A stretch of DNA of 11,913 bases, taken from NCBI GenBank assembly GCA_029054535.1, contig JAIDFC010000151.1, forward strand, positions 1 through 11,913, in the 5' to 3' direction. The notes under the pieces are model-generated. The model made no database searches. It had not been told where the DNA came from and worked only from the letters and a program-made list of their open reading frames with translations. This DNA comes from Rikenella sp. (GTDB lineage: Bacteria > Bacteroidota > Bacteroidia > Bacteroidales > Rikenellaceae). Shown here in pieces: positions 5,927 to 11,913 of the stretch (position 1 is the first letter of the stretch; each line of letters starts with the position of its first letter). The translations under genes were made by a program, and so were the position numbers.

Positions 5927-5972
5927 AACTCTTTTAAGAGGTGTAGCGGGCGGACTGCCTACCTCTGTAAAC

Positions 5973-6003
5973 TTGGATCGTTCCGGCACAATTAATATCT
6001 TTG
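5973..6003 (+). promoter_or_regulatory. Bacteroidota-type promoter of the transglutaminase-like lipoprotein
   Basis: TTG (5973-5975), 20 bases, then TATCTTTG (5996-6003), a full match to the consensus. The expected start site is near 6010, giving a leader of about 30 bases to the ATG at 6040. Confidence 0.75.
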
Positions 6004-6039
6004 TCCCAATTCGATACTAATCCAAAAACAGAAATAACG

Positions 6040-7263
6040 ATGAAAAAGATTTCACTTTTGGGCGCGCTGGCGGCCGTGGCCCTGACCTTTTCGTGTACGC
6101 GGGACCCGTACGCCGGGCTGGAACCGGGGCTGGCCGAAGACCTCCGGGCCAATATCGAAGCGGCGGACTCGTCGAACCGGGCTCAACTGCTCGACGCGCT
6201 GATCCGCGTGCCGAAAGATCAACACGAGGGGATGGCTTTCCTGATCGCTTACATGCCGGAGGGCGACCGCGACACGCTGACGGCCGATTTTCTGCTCGAA
6301 GAGGTGGGCTGGGCCTACAAAGCGCGCGAGACTTTTCCGTGGACCAAGGCCTTGCCGGACTCGGTGTTCTATAACGACGTACTGCCGTACGCTTCGATGA
6401 ACGAACACCGCGAACCGTGGCGGGCGATGTTCTGGGAAAAGCTCTACCCGCTGGTGGACAGCATCACGGACGTGCGCGAGGCGATCGACACGATCAACAA
6501 GCAGCTCCAGTATTTGGTGAAGGTGGAGTACAACACCAAGCGGCGAAAACCGCACCAGTCGCCGGGCGAGTCGATGGAGATCGGGATGGCGTCGTGCAGC
6601 GGCCTCTCTATTTTGCTGACGGACGCGTTCCGGACGATGGGGATTCCGTCGCGGATCGCCGGCACGCCGCTGTGGGTATCCAAGGAGGGGAACCACAACT
6701 GGACCGAAGTCTGGATCGACGGCAAATGGTACTTCACGGAATACTACCCGTCGAAAGCACTGAACCACAGCTGGTTCCTCGAACGGGCGGGCAAGGCGGA
6801 CAAGAGCGACCCGATCTTCTGGATGTACGCCACCTCGTGGCGGCCGACCGGGATCCACTTCCCGATGGTCTGGGCACGGAAAAACAAAAATGTACCGGGG
6901 GTCGATGTAACCGATTTCTACATCGATCTCTATAACGCCCAGATGGCCGAAGCCAAAAACGGCGCGCCGGTGGCGATTCGGGTCTTCAAGACCAAAGAGG
7001 GCGGGCGTAGCAGCGAGGACCGCGTAGCGAAAGACGTCCGCGTGGTGGATGCTGCCGGAAAAATGGTGGCGGCGGGAAAAACGGCGGGGCCGACGGCCGA
7101 TATGAACGACTACCTGACGCTCTACCTGCCGTTCGGCCAGTCGCTCCAGGCGGAGTTCACGGATGCCGACGGGGCGGTACACAGCACCGCGTTCTCGACG
7201 CCCAAACAGGCCGAAGCCGGCGACCAGCCGAGCATGACCGACGTCGAACTCTTCGTCGACTAA
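6040..7263 (+). CDS. Transglutaminase-like domain lipoprotein
   Basis: This 407-residue lipoprotein has a signal peptide ending LTFSC with the lipid cysteine at 19. After a helical N-terminal region, a papain-fold transglutaminase-like domain occupies about residues 140-245. The catalytic Cys186 is in MASCSGLSILLTDAFRTMGI and His219 in GNHNWTEVWIDGKWYF. The third triad position, usually Asp in a (V/L)DP-type motif, seems to be Glu234 (FTEYYPS) or absent, so activity as a peptidase or cross-linker is uncertain. Residues about 310-407 form a beta-rich C-terminal domain. No export-signal acidic run follows Cys19, which suggests the periplasmic face. ATG 6040 fits the signal peptide and the promoter at 5973-6003. 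It is probably a single-gene unit; the substrate is unknown. Confidence 0.85.
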   Translation: MKKISLLGALAAVALTFSCTRDPYAGLEPGLAEDLRANIEAADSSNRAQLLDALIRVPKDQHEGMAFLIAYMPEGDRDTLTADFLLEEVGWAYKARETFPWTKALPDSVFYNDVLPYASMNEHREPWRAMFWEKLYPLVDSITDVREAIDTINKQLQYLVKVEYNTKRRKPHQSPGESMEIGMASCSGLSILLTDAFRTMGIPSRIAGTPLWVSKEGNHNWTEVWIDGKWYFTEYYPSKALNHSWFLERAGKADKSDPIFWMYATSWRPTGIHFPMVWARKNKNVPGVDVTDFYIDLYNAQMAEAKNGAPVAIRVFKTKEGGRSSEDRVAKDVRVVDAAGKMVAAGKTAGPTADMNDYLTLYLPFGQSLQAEFTDADGAVHSTAFSTPKQAEAGDQPSMTDVELFVD

Positions 7264-7281
7264 TACTTCCCTGTAATCTTT

Positions 7282-7309
7282 TACCCTCTTGTCATTGAAC
7301 GGGAGGGTA
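7282..7309 (+). terminator. Hairpin after the transglutaminase gene, possible terminator or attenuator
   Basis: TACCCTC (7282-7288) pairs perfectly with GAGGGTA (7303-7309) 19 bases after the stop codon. It has no T-run immediately after it, but the second hairpin 7312-7335 follows directly. The right arm is part of the repeated unit 7299-7335. Confidence 0.4.
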
Positions 7310-7335
7310 CTGTTCTTTCTGTTCACAGAAAGAAC
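7299..7335 (+). repeat. Hairpin repeat unit, copy A (before aroC)
   Basis: ACGGGAGGGTACTGTTCTTT (7299-7318) is identical to 10589-10608. It runs into a 10-bp stem with 4-base loop (arms 7312-7321 and 7326-7335). Compared with copy B, the ninth stem pair is C-G here and T-A there, so the change is compensated and the stem conserved. The loops differ (TTCA versus TGAA). The unit lies in the 109-base gap before aroC, where I see no standard promoter. Confidence 0.7.
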
Positions 7336-7372
7336 GGTTCCGTACGGCTCAATGAAATTAAGAGTAAAGACT

Positions 7373-8374
7373 ATGAATAGTTTCGGGAGGAGATACCGGG
7401 TGAGCATTTTCGGCGAGTCGCACGGCGAGTTGGTGGGAATCGTGGTGGACGGCGTTCCGGCCGGAGTGGCGTTGAGCGCGGACGATCTGAAGGAGGATTT
7501 GGCGCGACGGAAAGCCGGAGCGAAAGGGACGACGGCACGGAAAGAGGCCGACGAACCGATGATCGTTTCGGGGGTTTTCGGGGGTCGGACGACCGGGGCT
7601 CCGTTGACCGTCGTGTTCCGGAACAGCGACACGCGGTCGGGGGATTACGCCGATCTGGTGGCTCAGCCTCGGCCCGGGCATGCCGATTTCGTGGCGCGCG
7701 AGAAGTGGCACGGATGGAACGATTATCGGGGCGGGGGGCATTTCTCGGGCCGGATCACCCTAGGGATCGTGGCTGCGGGGGCGATCGCCAAACGCGTGCT
7801 CGAGAGAGAGGGAGTGCAGATCGAAGCCCGGATTACGGAGATCGGCGGGGCGAGCGACGCGGCCGGGATGGAGGCCGCTGTGGAACAGGCCATCGCAGAC
7901 CAGGATTCAGTGGGCGGCGTAGTGGAATGCACGGCCGACGGGGTGCCGGTGGGTTGGGGCGAGCCGTTTTTCGACTCGGTCGAGGCGGTGCTGAGCCATG
8001 CCATGTTCTCGATTCCGGCCGTGAAAGGGGTCGAGTTCGGCGCAGGGTTCGAGGCGGCGCGGATGCGGGGGAGCGAGCACAACGACCCGATCGCGGCTGC
8101 CGACGGAACCACGCGCACGAACCATGCCGGAGGGATCAACGGCGGGATCAGCAACGGCAATCCGATCGTGTTCCGCGTGGCGGTGAAGCCGACCGCAAGC
8201 ATTTCACGCCCCCAGGAGACCTTCAACTTCGCCACCGGAGAGGTCGACCGGCTCGTCGTGCGGGGACGGCACGACGCGTGCATTGCGCTACGCGTGCCGG
8301 TGATCGTCGAGGCGATGACCGCCATCGTCCTGTGCGACTTCGCGCTGCTGGCGGCCGCCGAACCGGCGAAATGA
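7373..8374 (+). CDS. aroC: Chorismate synthase
   Basis: This 333-residue enzyme makes chorismate from EPSP, the last step of the shikimate pathway, using reduced FMN. Signatures are FGESHG with His17, QPRPGHADF with His103, GGGHFSGRITLG (120-131), the EPFFDSVEAVLSHAMFSIPA segment (197-216), SEHNDP (234-239), HAGGINGGISNGNPI (251-265) and GRHDAC (298-303), followed by VPVIVEAMTAIVLCD. The FMN-site segment carries HFSGRIT where many proteobacterial enzymes have RSSARET; a HFSGR type also occurs in other phyla. At 333 residues it is a little short, lacking C-terminal extension. ATG 7373 was chosen because homologues begin MNxFG; an in-frame ATG at 7352 is possible. Confidence 0.95.
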   Translation: MNSFGRRYRVSIFGESHGELVGIVVDGVPAGVALSADDLKEDLARRKAGAKGTTARKEADEPMIVSGVFGGRTTGAPLTVVFRNSDTRSGDYADLVAQPRPGHADFVAREKWHGWNDYRGGGHFSGRITLGIVAAGAIAKRVLEREGVQIEARITEIGGASDAAGMEAAVEQAIADQDSVGGVVECTADGVPVGWGEPFFDSVEAVLSHAMFSIPAVKGVEFGAGFEAARMRGSEHNDPIAAADGTTRTNHAGGINGGISNGNPIVFRVAVKPTASISRPQETFNFATGEVDRLVVRGRHDACIALRVPVIVEAMTAIVLCDFALLAAAEPAK

Positions 8375-8385
8375 ACCGCGGCCTT

Positions 8386-8415
8386 TTGCGAATTTTGAAT
8401 TTATGATTACCTTTG
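8386..8415 (+). promoter_or_regulatory. Promoter of the DUF177-rpmF group
   Basis: TTG (8386-8388), 19 bases, then TACCTTTG (8408-8415), a full match to the Bacteroidota consensus, located just after aroC. The start site would be near 8422, about 30 bases before ATG 8453. This argues for the ATG and against the GTG at 8438. Confidence 0.72.
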
Positions 8416-8452
8416 CCGGATGCAAATCCACCCTTGAGTGAACGGAGAGTCC

Positions 8453-9070
8453 ATGTTTAGAATCGATTACCGCAACCTGCAGATCGGCCTCGGACGCGAT
8501 TTCGTGTTCGAAATCCCGGCCGACTTCTTCAGCCACTGGCCGGAAGCGGAAGTGGGGGCGGTCGCTGTTCCGGACAGCGAGGTGTCGGTTCATGCGTTGC
8601 GACGCAGCACGACGCTTTTGGAGCTGTCGGTGAGGATCAATGCGGAAGTTACCTTGACTTGCGACCGGTGCTTGGACGAGTTCCTGTGTCCGGTCTATTT
8701 CGAAGGGCATCCGGTGGTCAAGATCAGCGACTCGGTGCCCGAGGGGGAACGATACTCGGGGGATGCGGCACAGGGCGAGGCCAATAACAGCGACGGGGAT
8801 ATCCTTTGGATCTCGACGGCGGAGGAGGCGATCGATCTGGGGCAGTATGTGTACGAAAGTATCATGCTCGCGCTGCCGTTCCAGCGGGTGCATCCGGAGA
8901 TGAAAGACTGCAACCAAGATATGCTGCAGCGGTTCCGGATCGTATCGGAAGAGGAGTTCGAGACACTGACCGGTGAAGAACGTCCTGACGCGGATACGAG
9001 AGGAGGGGAGAATCCTTTTGCCAAAGCGCTGGCAGGACTTAAAGACAAGAAGGACGATAACGATAAATAA
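8453..9070 (+). CDS. DUF177 (YceD-family) protein
   Basis: This 205-residue protein belongs to the YceD/DUF177 family, which is linked to ribosomal RNA metabolism and is nearly always encoded next to rpmF. It has the conserved CDRCLDEFLC motif (Cys70, Cys73, Cys79) and the family's second block, IDLGQYVYESIMLALPFQRVHPEM (127-150), with Cys153 after it. The C-terminus is charged, ending in a Lys/Asp-rich tail. ATG 8453 begins the conserved region, while an in-frame GTG at 8438 would sit closer to the promoter. It is the first gene of the DUF177-rpmF-plsX-fabH group, 92 bases before rpmF. Confidence 0.9.
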   Translation: MFRIDYRNLQIGLGRDFVFEIPADFFSHWPEAEVGAVAVPDSEVSVHALRRSTTLLELSVRINAEVTLTCDRCLDEFLCPVYFEGHPVVKISDSVPEGERYSGDAAQGEANNSDGDILWISTAEEAIDLGQYVYESIMLALPFQRVHPEMKDCNQDMLQRFRIVSEEEFETLTGEERPDADTRGGENPFAKALAGLKDKKDDNDK

Positions 9071-9162
9071 TAACAGGCGTACAACGTATCATCGGCCCGG
9101 CATCAGTTGTTTGGGCATACGTTCGCTGAACCGGGAAAATACATAAAAACAGATAAACAGAA

Positions 9163-9345
9163 ATGGCACATCCTAAACACAAGGTCTCATCGACCCGTCG
9201 GGACAAAAGAAGAACTCACTACAAAGCTACGGCGCCGACGCTGGCTACGTGCTCGAACTGCGGGGCTACGATCCTGTTTCACCGCGTGTGCCCGGAGTGC
9301 GGGTTCTATCGCGGGAAAAAAGCGATGGAAGTCAAGGGGCAATAA
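9163..9345 (+). CDS. rpmF: 50S ribosomal protein L32
   Basis: The 60-residue sequence starts MAHPKHKVSSTRRDKRRTH, typical of L32, and has a complete zinc-ribbon: Cys30 and Cys33, then Cys43 and Cys46. It is therefore the zinc-binding form, not the cysteine-free paralogue made in zinc shortage. The upstream leader is A-rich, as is usual for well-translated Bacteroidota genes. The next gene, plsX, lies unusually far away (212 bases). Confidence 0.96.
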   Translation: MAHPKHKVSSTRRDKRRTHYKATAPTLATCSNCGATILFHRVCPECGFYRGKKAMEVKGQ

Positions 9346-9557
9346 CAAGCCGCTTGCTTCTTCTCTCTTCTTTTTTCGGAGAAAAGAACAAGGAACGGTT
9401 GTTATTAGCCAAGCAACCCTTGCCACGCCCCCAGAGAGCGGCTGGCGCATTATTTCGGCGGAACGGCTCCGTAGCGACACGACCCGGGTTTGACACCCAC
9501 TACAGTTGCTGTGGCCCGGAAATGAACCGTCAGAGTATGAACCTAACGTCATAGATT
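9346..9557 (+). other. Spacer between rpmF and plsX with weak hairpins
   Basis: I see no gene here. TTCTTTT (9368-9374) can pair with AAAAGAA (9382-9388), echoing the hairpin of the repeat at 7299-7335 in a degenerate form. GAGCGGCTGGCG (9434-9445) also appears, reverse-complemented, at 2750-2761. A two-tier stem, CCGGG (9484-9488) with CCCGG (9515-9519) around ACAG/CTGT, lies 38 bases before plsX. No clear promoter is visible. Confidence 0.4.
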
Positions 9558-10511
9558 ATGAGAATCGGACTCGATGCCATGGGTGGCGACTACGCTCCGC
9601 GGGTAGCTGTGGAGGGGGCACATGCCGCCTTGACGCATCTGTCGGAGGAGACCACCCTCGTTCTGTTCGGCGACCGGGCCGCTCTGGCGGCGGCGGACAA
9701 CTATGGCTTGCTCGACAATCCGAAAATCGACGTAGTACACACCTCCGAAGTGATTGCCATGGGGGACCATCCGGTCAAAGCTTTCACCCAAAAAAGCGAC
9801 TCCAGTATCGTGGTCGGTTTCCGACACTTGTGCTCGGGAGACATCGCCGGATTTGCCAGCGCGGGAAGTACGGGGGCCATGATGGTCGGCTGTATGCAGG
9901 CGGTGGGACAGATCGACGGAGTGATTCGGCCGGCTATCGCTACGGCGCTCCGGACGGCTGGGGGAGGCGATATCCTACTATTGGACGTCGGGCTGAACGC
10001 GGATTGTAAACCGGAAGTCTTGGCACAGTACGGGACGATCGGGAGCATCTACGCACAGACCGCACTAGGAATTGAAAAACCGAGGGTCGCGCTGCTCAAC
10101 ATCGGCGAAGAACCCGAGAAAGGAAACCTGCTCACCAAGGCCACTTTCCCGCTCATGGCGGAGTGCGGAGCGGCGGGGAACTACCATTTCGTGGGGAATA
10201 TCGAAGGGAAACATCTCTTGACGGGGGATGTGGCGGACGTCGTGGTCTGCGACGGTTTCTCCGGAAACACGCTCCTCAAAACCATCGAAGGTTTCCACCA
10301 CATCTTGACGAAACAAGGCGTGGCGGGATCGTTCATCAACGGACTCAACTACGAAAACGTCGGTGGAACCCCGGTCTTGGGGATCAACTCCACCGTGATT
10401 ATCGGCCACGGCTGCTCGTCGGCGCTGGCTATTACCAATATGATACGACTCACCGAACGCGCTGCGCGGACGGATATGGTATCACAATTCAAAAGGGCTT
10501 TCAACGATTGA
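9558..10511 (+). CDS. plsX: Phosphate acyltransferase PlsX
   Basis: This 317-residue peripheral membrane enzyme converts acyl-ACP and phosphate to acyl-phosphate, the acyl donor for the first step of phospholipid synthesis. It has the family start MRIGLDAMGGDYAPRVAVEG, the loop SAGSTGAMMVG, LLDVGLNADCKPEVLAQYG, LNIGEEPEKGN and the C-terminal block DVVVCDGFSGNTLLKTIEG. The length is normal for the family. It stands between rpmF and fabH in the usual order. The ATG at 9558 is fixed by the conserved MRIGLDAMGGD opening. Confidence 0.96.
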   Translation: MRIGLDAMGGDYAPRVAVEGAHAALTHLSEETTLVLFGDRAALAAADNYGLLDNPKIDVVHTSEVIAMGDHPVKAFTQKSDSSIVVGFRHLCSGDIAGFASAGSTGAMMVGCMQAVGQIDGVIRPAIATALRTAGGGDILLLDVGLNADCKPEVLAQYGTIGSIYAQTALGIEKPRVALLNIGEEPEKGNLLTKATFPLMAECGAAGNYHFVGNIEGKHLLTGDVADVVVCDGFSGNTLLKTIEGFHHILTKQGVAGSFINGLNYENVGGTPVLGINSTVIIGHGCSSALAITNMIRLTERAARTDMVSQFKRAFND

Positions 10512-10588
10512 TCTGTACGATATCATCGATGATCCCCCTTTTTTTGTTTTTTTACCGTTCGTTTTATTCTACACCCAAGTCTTTAGCG

Positions 10589-10625
10589 ACGGGAGGGTAC
10601 TGTTCTTTTTGTGAACAAAAAGAAC
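10589..10625 (+). repeat. Hairpin repeat unit, copy B (before fabH)
   Basis: The first 20 bases (10589-10608) are identical to 7299-7318, followed by a 10-bp stem with a 4-base loop (arms 10602-10611 and 10616-10625). A T-A pair here replaces the C-G pair of copy A. The sequence then continues in A-runs (10626-10633). Confidence 0.7.
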
Positions 10626-10697
10626 CAAAAAAACTTTCGGGAATGCTTACGCATTGCATTCCATGACCGTTCTTAGTGAATGGCTTTGGTTTGTTGG

Positions 10698-10770
10698 TTG
10701 GGGTGGTTACTTTTTAACGGGCGCTGAGTTCTCTCAAACTTATTGCGCCCGCTAAAAAGTACCACCCCAA
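10698..10770. repeat. Long inverted repeat, about 26 bp
   Basis: The left arm 10698-10724 and the right arm 10745-10770 pair throughout, except for one bulged base and one mismatch, over a 20-base loop. The arms read GGGGTGG, TACTTTTTA and CGGGCGC, against GCGCCCG, TAAAAAGTA and CCACCCC. It could be an RNA hairpin or a cruciform; arm divergence is low. Confidence 0.8.
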
Positions 10771-10787
10771 TGCAAAGTTCTCAAGGC

Positions 10788-10804
10788 TCTTGACTACGGC
10801 AGCC
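10788..10804 (+). repeat. 17-base segment shared with the repeat at 3105-3121
   Basis: TCTTGACTACGGCAGCC is the exact reverse complement of 3105-3121. It is followed here by a GCGATAC/GTATCGC hairpin (10808-10825), a palindrome similar to those in the copies at 11-111 and 3078-3175, though in a different order. Confidence 0.55.
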
Positions 10805-10839
10805 CATGCGATACGACAGTATCGCCGGAAGTTCTTTGC

Positions 10840-10863
10840 GCCGCTTTCTTTCAAGAAAGCGGC
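10840..10863. repeat. Perfect 11-bp hairpin before fabH
   Basis: GCCGCTTTCTT and AAGAAAGCGGC are exactly complementary around a 2-base centre. It lies 58 bases upstream of the fabH ATG. Having no T-run after it, it is not a clear terminator on the plus strand. Confidence 0.75.
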
Positions 10864-10921
10864 AGTTCCATACGGTAGCCAAACACGGGTTGCAAAAAAA
10901 CGAACTATAAAAAAGAGAAGC

Positions 10922-11913
10922 ATGAACAAGACCGCGAAAAAGATAACCGCCGCGATCACCGGAGTAGGAGCTTACCTGCCGGACTATATTTTGGACAACG
11001 AAGAGTTGAGCCGGATGGTAGATACCTCGGACGAATGGATTATGACGAGGATCGGGATCAAGACCCGTCATATTTTGAAGGGAGAGGGTAAAGGGACCTC
11101 GTACATGGGGGAGAGAGCCGTTCGGGATTTGTTGGAGAAGACGCAGGTCGATCCGGAGGATATCGATTTGGTGATTTGCGCGACCGTTACGCCGGACATG
11201 GCGTTTCCGAGCACGGCCAATCTGATCGCCTATAAGGCGGGATTGACCAAGGCGTTCGGATTCGACCTGTCGGCGGCGTGCAGCGGTTTTTTGTTTGCCT
11301 TGACTACTGCGGCGAAGTACATCGAGTCGGGGACTTATAAAAAGGTGATCGTGGTGGGGGCGGACAAGATGTCGTCTATTATCGACTACGAGGATCGGAC
11401 TACGTGTCCGATTTTTGGAGACGGAGCCGGGGCGGTGCTTGTGGAACCGAATACGGAGGGATTGGGGTTGATCGACGCCAGCTTGCATTCGGACGGCTCG
11501 GGGGCGGTGCATCTTTATCTGAAAGCGGGGGGATCGTGCTATCCGGCGTCGCACGAGACGGTGGACAACCGGTGGCATTATGTGCATCAGGAGGGACAGC
11601 CGGTGTTCAGGGCGGCGGTTTCGCACATGGCGGATACGGCGGTCGAGGTGATGGAGAGAAACCATTTGTCGGCGGAAGACGTGCGGTATCTGGTGCCGCA
11701 TCAGGCCAATAAGCGGATTATCGACGCGACGGCGCATCGGATGGGCTTACCGGAGGAGCGGTGTATGGTGAATATCCAGAAGTACGGGAATACGACGGCG
11801 GCGACGATTCCGATCTGTTTGTGGGACTACGAAACGCGGCTTAAGAAGGGGGATAACCTGATTCTGGCATCGTTCGGCGGGGGATTCACCTGGGGGGCGA
11901 TCTATCTGCGGTG
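10922..11913 (+). CDS. fabH: Beta-ketoacyl-ACP synthase III, cut at the window end
   Basis: The 330 visible codons encode the condensing enzyme that starts fatty acid synthesis by joining acetyl-CoA to malonyl-ACP. The catalytic triad is present: Cys120 in SAACSGFLF, His260 in VPHQANKRI and Asn290 in KYGNTTAAT. Other hallmarks are ITGVGAYLPD near the start, DEWIMTRIGIKTRH, GDGAGAVLVEP and the closing block ASFGGGFTWGAIYL. The window ends two bases into the next codon, and homologues end within a few residues of this point, so little is missing. The ATG at 10922 follows an A-rich leader. It is the last visible gene of the rpmF-plsX group, but is separated from plsX by 410 structured bases. Confidence 0.95.
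   Translation, partial: MNKTAKKITAAITGVGAYLPDYILDNEELSRMVDTSDEWIMTRIGIKTRHILKGEGKGTSYMGERAVRDLLEKTQVDPEDIDLVICATVTPDMAFPSTANLIAYKAGLTKAFGFDLSAACSGFLFALTTAAKYIESGTYKKVIVVGADKMSSIIDYEDRTTCPIFGDGAGAVLVEPNTEGLGLIDASLHSDGSGAVHLYLKAGGSCYPASHETVDNRWHYVHQEGQPVFRAAVSHMADTAVEVMERNHLSAEDVRYLVPHQANKRIIDATAHRMGLPEERCMVNIQKYGNTTAATIPICLWDYETRLKKGDNLILASFGGGFTWGAIYLR

Larger units (their letters stand above)
10512..10921 (+). other. Palindrome-rich spacer between plsX and fabH
   Basis: No gene is visible in these 410 bases. Just after plsX, a small palindrome (10522-10533) with T-runs at 10539-10552 could be a weak terminator. After it come repeat copy B (10589-10625), a nested hairpin (10640-10662, GGAATGC/GCATTCC), a long inverted repeat (10698-10770), the shared segment 10788-10804, and hairpins at 10808-10825 (GCGATAC/GTATCGC) and 10840-10863. 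No TAnnTTTG promoter for fabH is evident, and the 30 bases before its ATG are A-rich. Confidence 0.65.

Noticed and set aside
6052..7632. Long open frame (526 codons) on the minus strand opposite the transglutaminase gene and into aroC
   Set aside because: It overlaps two clear genes and a promoter-hairpin region, and its translation is Arg/Val/His-rich low-information sequence.
9484..9519. tRNA-like or small RNA fold before plsX
   Set aside because: Stems are only 4-5 bp and no tRNA arms, CCA end or promoter can be seen.
10781..11737. Minus-strand open frame of 318 codons opposite fabH
   Set aside because: fabH on the plus strand has the full catalytic triad; the antisense frame also runs through the hairpins before fabH.

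Overview
The window looks like a chromosomal segment of a GC-rich member of the Bacteroidales, most like Alistipes (Rikenellaceae). This rests on protein style, on several promoters of the Bacteroidota type (TTG, 19-20 bases, TAnnTTTG), on weak Shine-Dalgarno sites with A-rich leaders, on lipoproteins with Bacteroidota lipoboxes, and on a methylmalonyl-CoA decarboxylase cluster with a lamin-tail OadG subunit. The genus is an inference; no rRNA is present.

Left part (1-3714, minus strand): a propionate/methylmalonyl-CoA cluster transcribed leftward. It runs methylmalonyl-CoA epimerase (3202-3618), carboxyltransferase alpha subunit (1102-2664), then an OadG-type gamma subunit fused to a lamin-tail domain (167-1087). 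The biotin carrier and the membrane beta subunit would be expected off the left edge. Together these epimerise methylmalonyl-CoA and decarboxylate it to propionyl-CoA, probably exporting Na+. Structured repeat DNA sits right after the epimerase (537 bp gap) and right after OadG.

Middle (3741-7263): a small surface-type lipoprotein (3830-4285, +) converges on a DUF1573 protein (4279-4659, -). An AT-rich island follows, about 4830-5935. It has an unusual 300-base leader, an acquired-looking lipoprotein (5091-5870) and a strong terminator. A transglutaminase-like lipoprotein (6040-7263) has its own promoter.

Right part (7373-11913, plus strand): aroC (chorismate synthase), then the widely conserved group DUF177/YceD, rpmF (ribosomal protein L32), plsX (acyl-ACP:phosphate acyltransferase) and fabH (ketoacyl-ACP synthase III, cut by the window end). 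This group links ribosome assembly to the start of fatty acid and phospholipid synthesis. The plsX-fabH gap (410 bp) is filled with palindromes.

The most notable unexplained signal is a set of palindrome-rich intergenic repeats lodged between genes that are usually tightly packed. One hairpin occurs in two copies (7301-7335 and 10591-10625) with a compensatory base-pair change. A second is the leader before the AT-rich lipoprotein, which has two mutually exclusive pairings. I found no CRISPR array, tRNA, rRNA, transposase or recognisable defence system.
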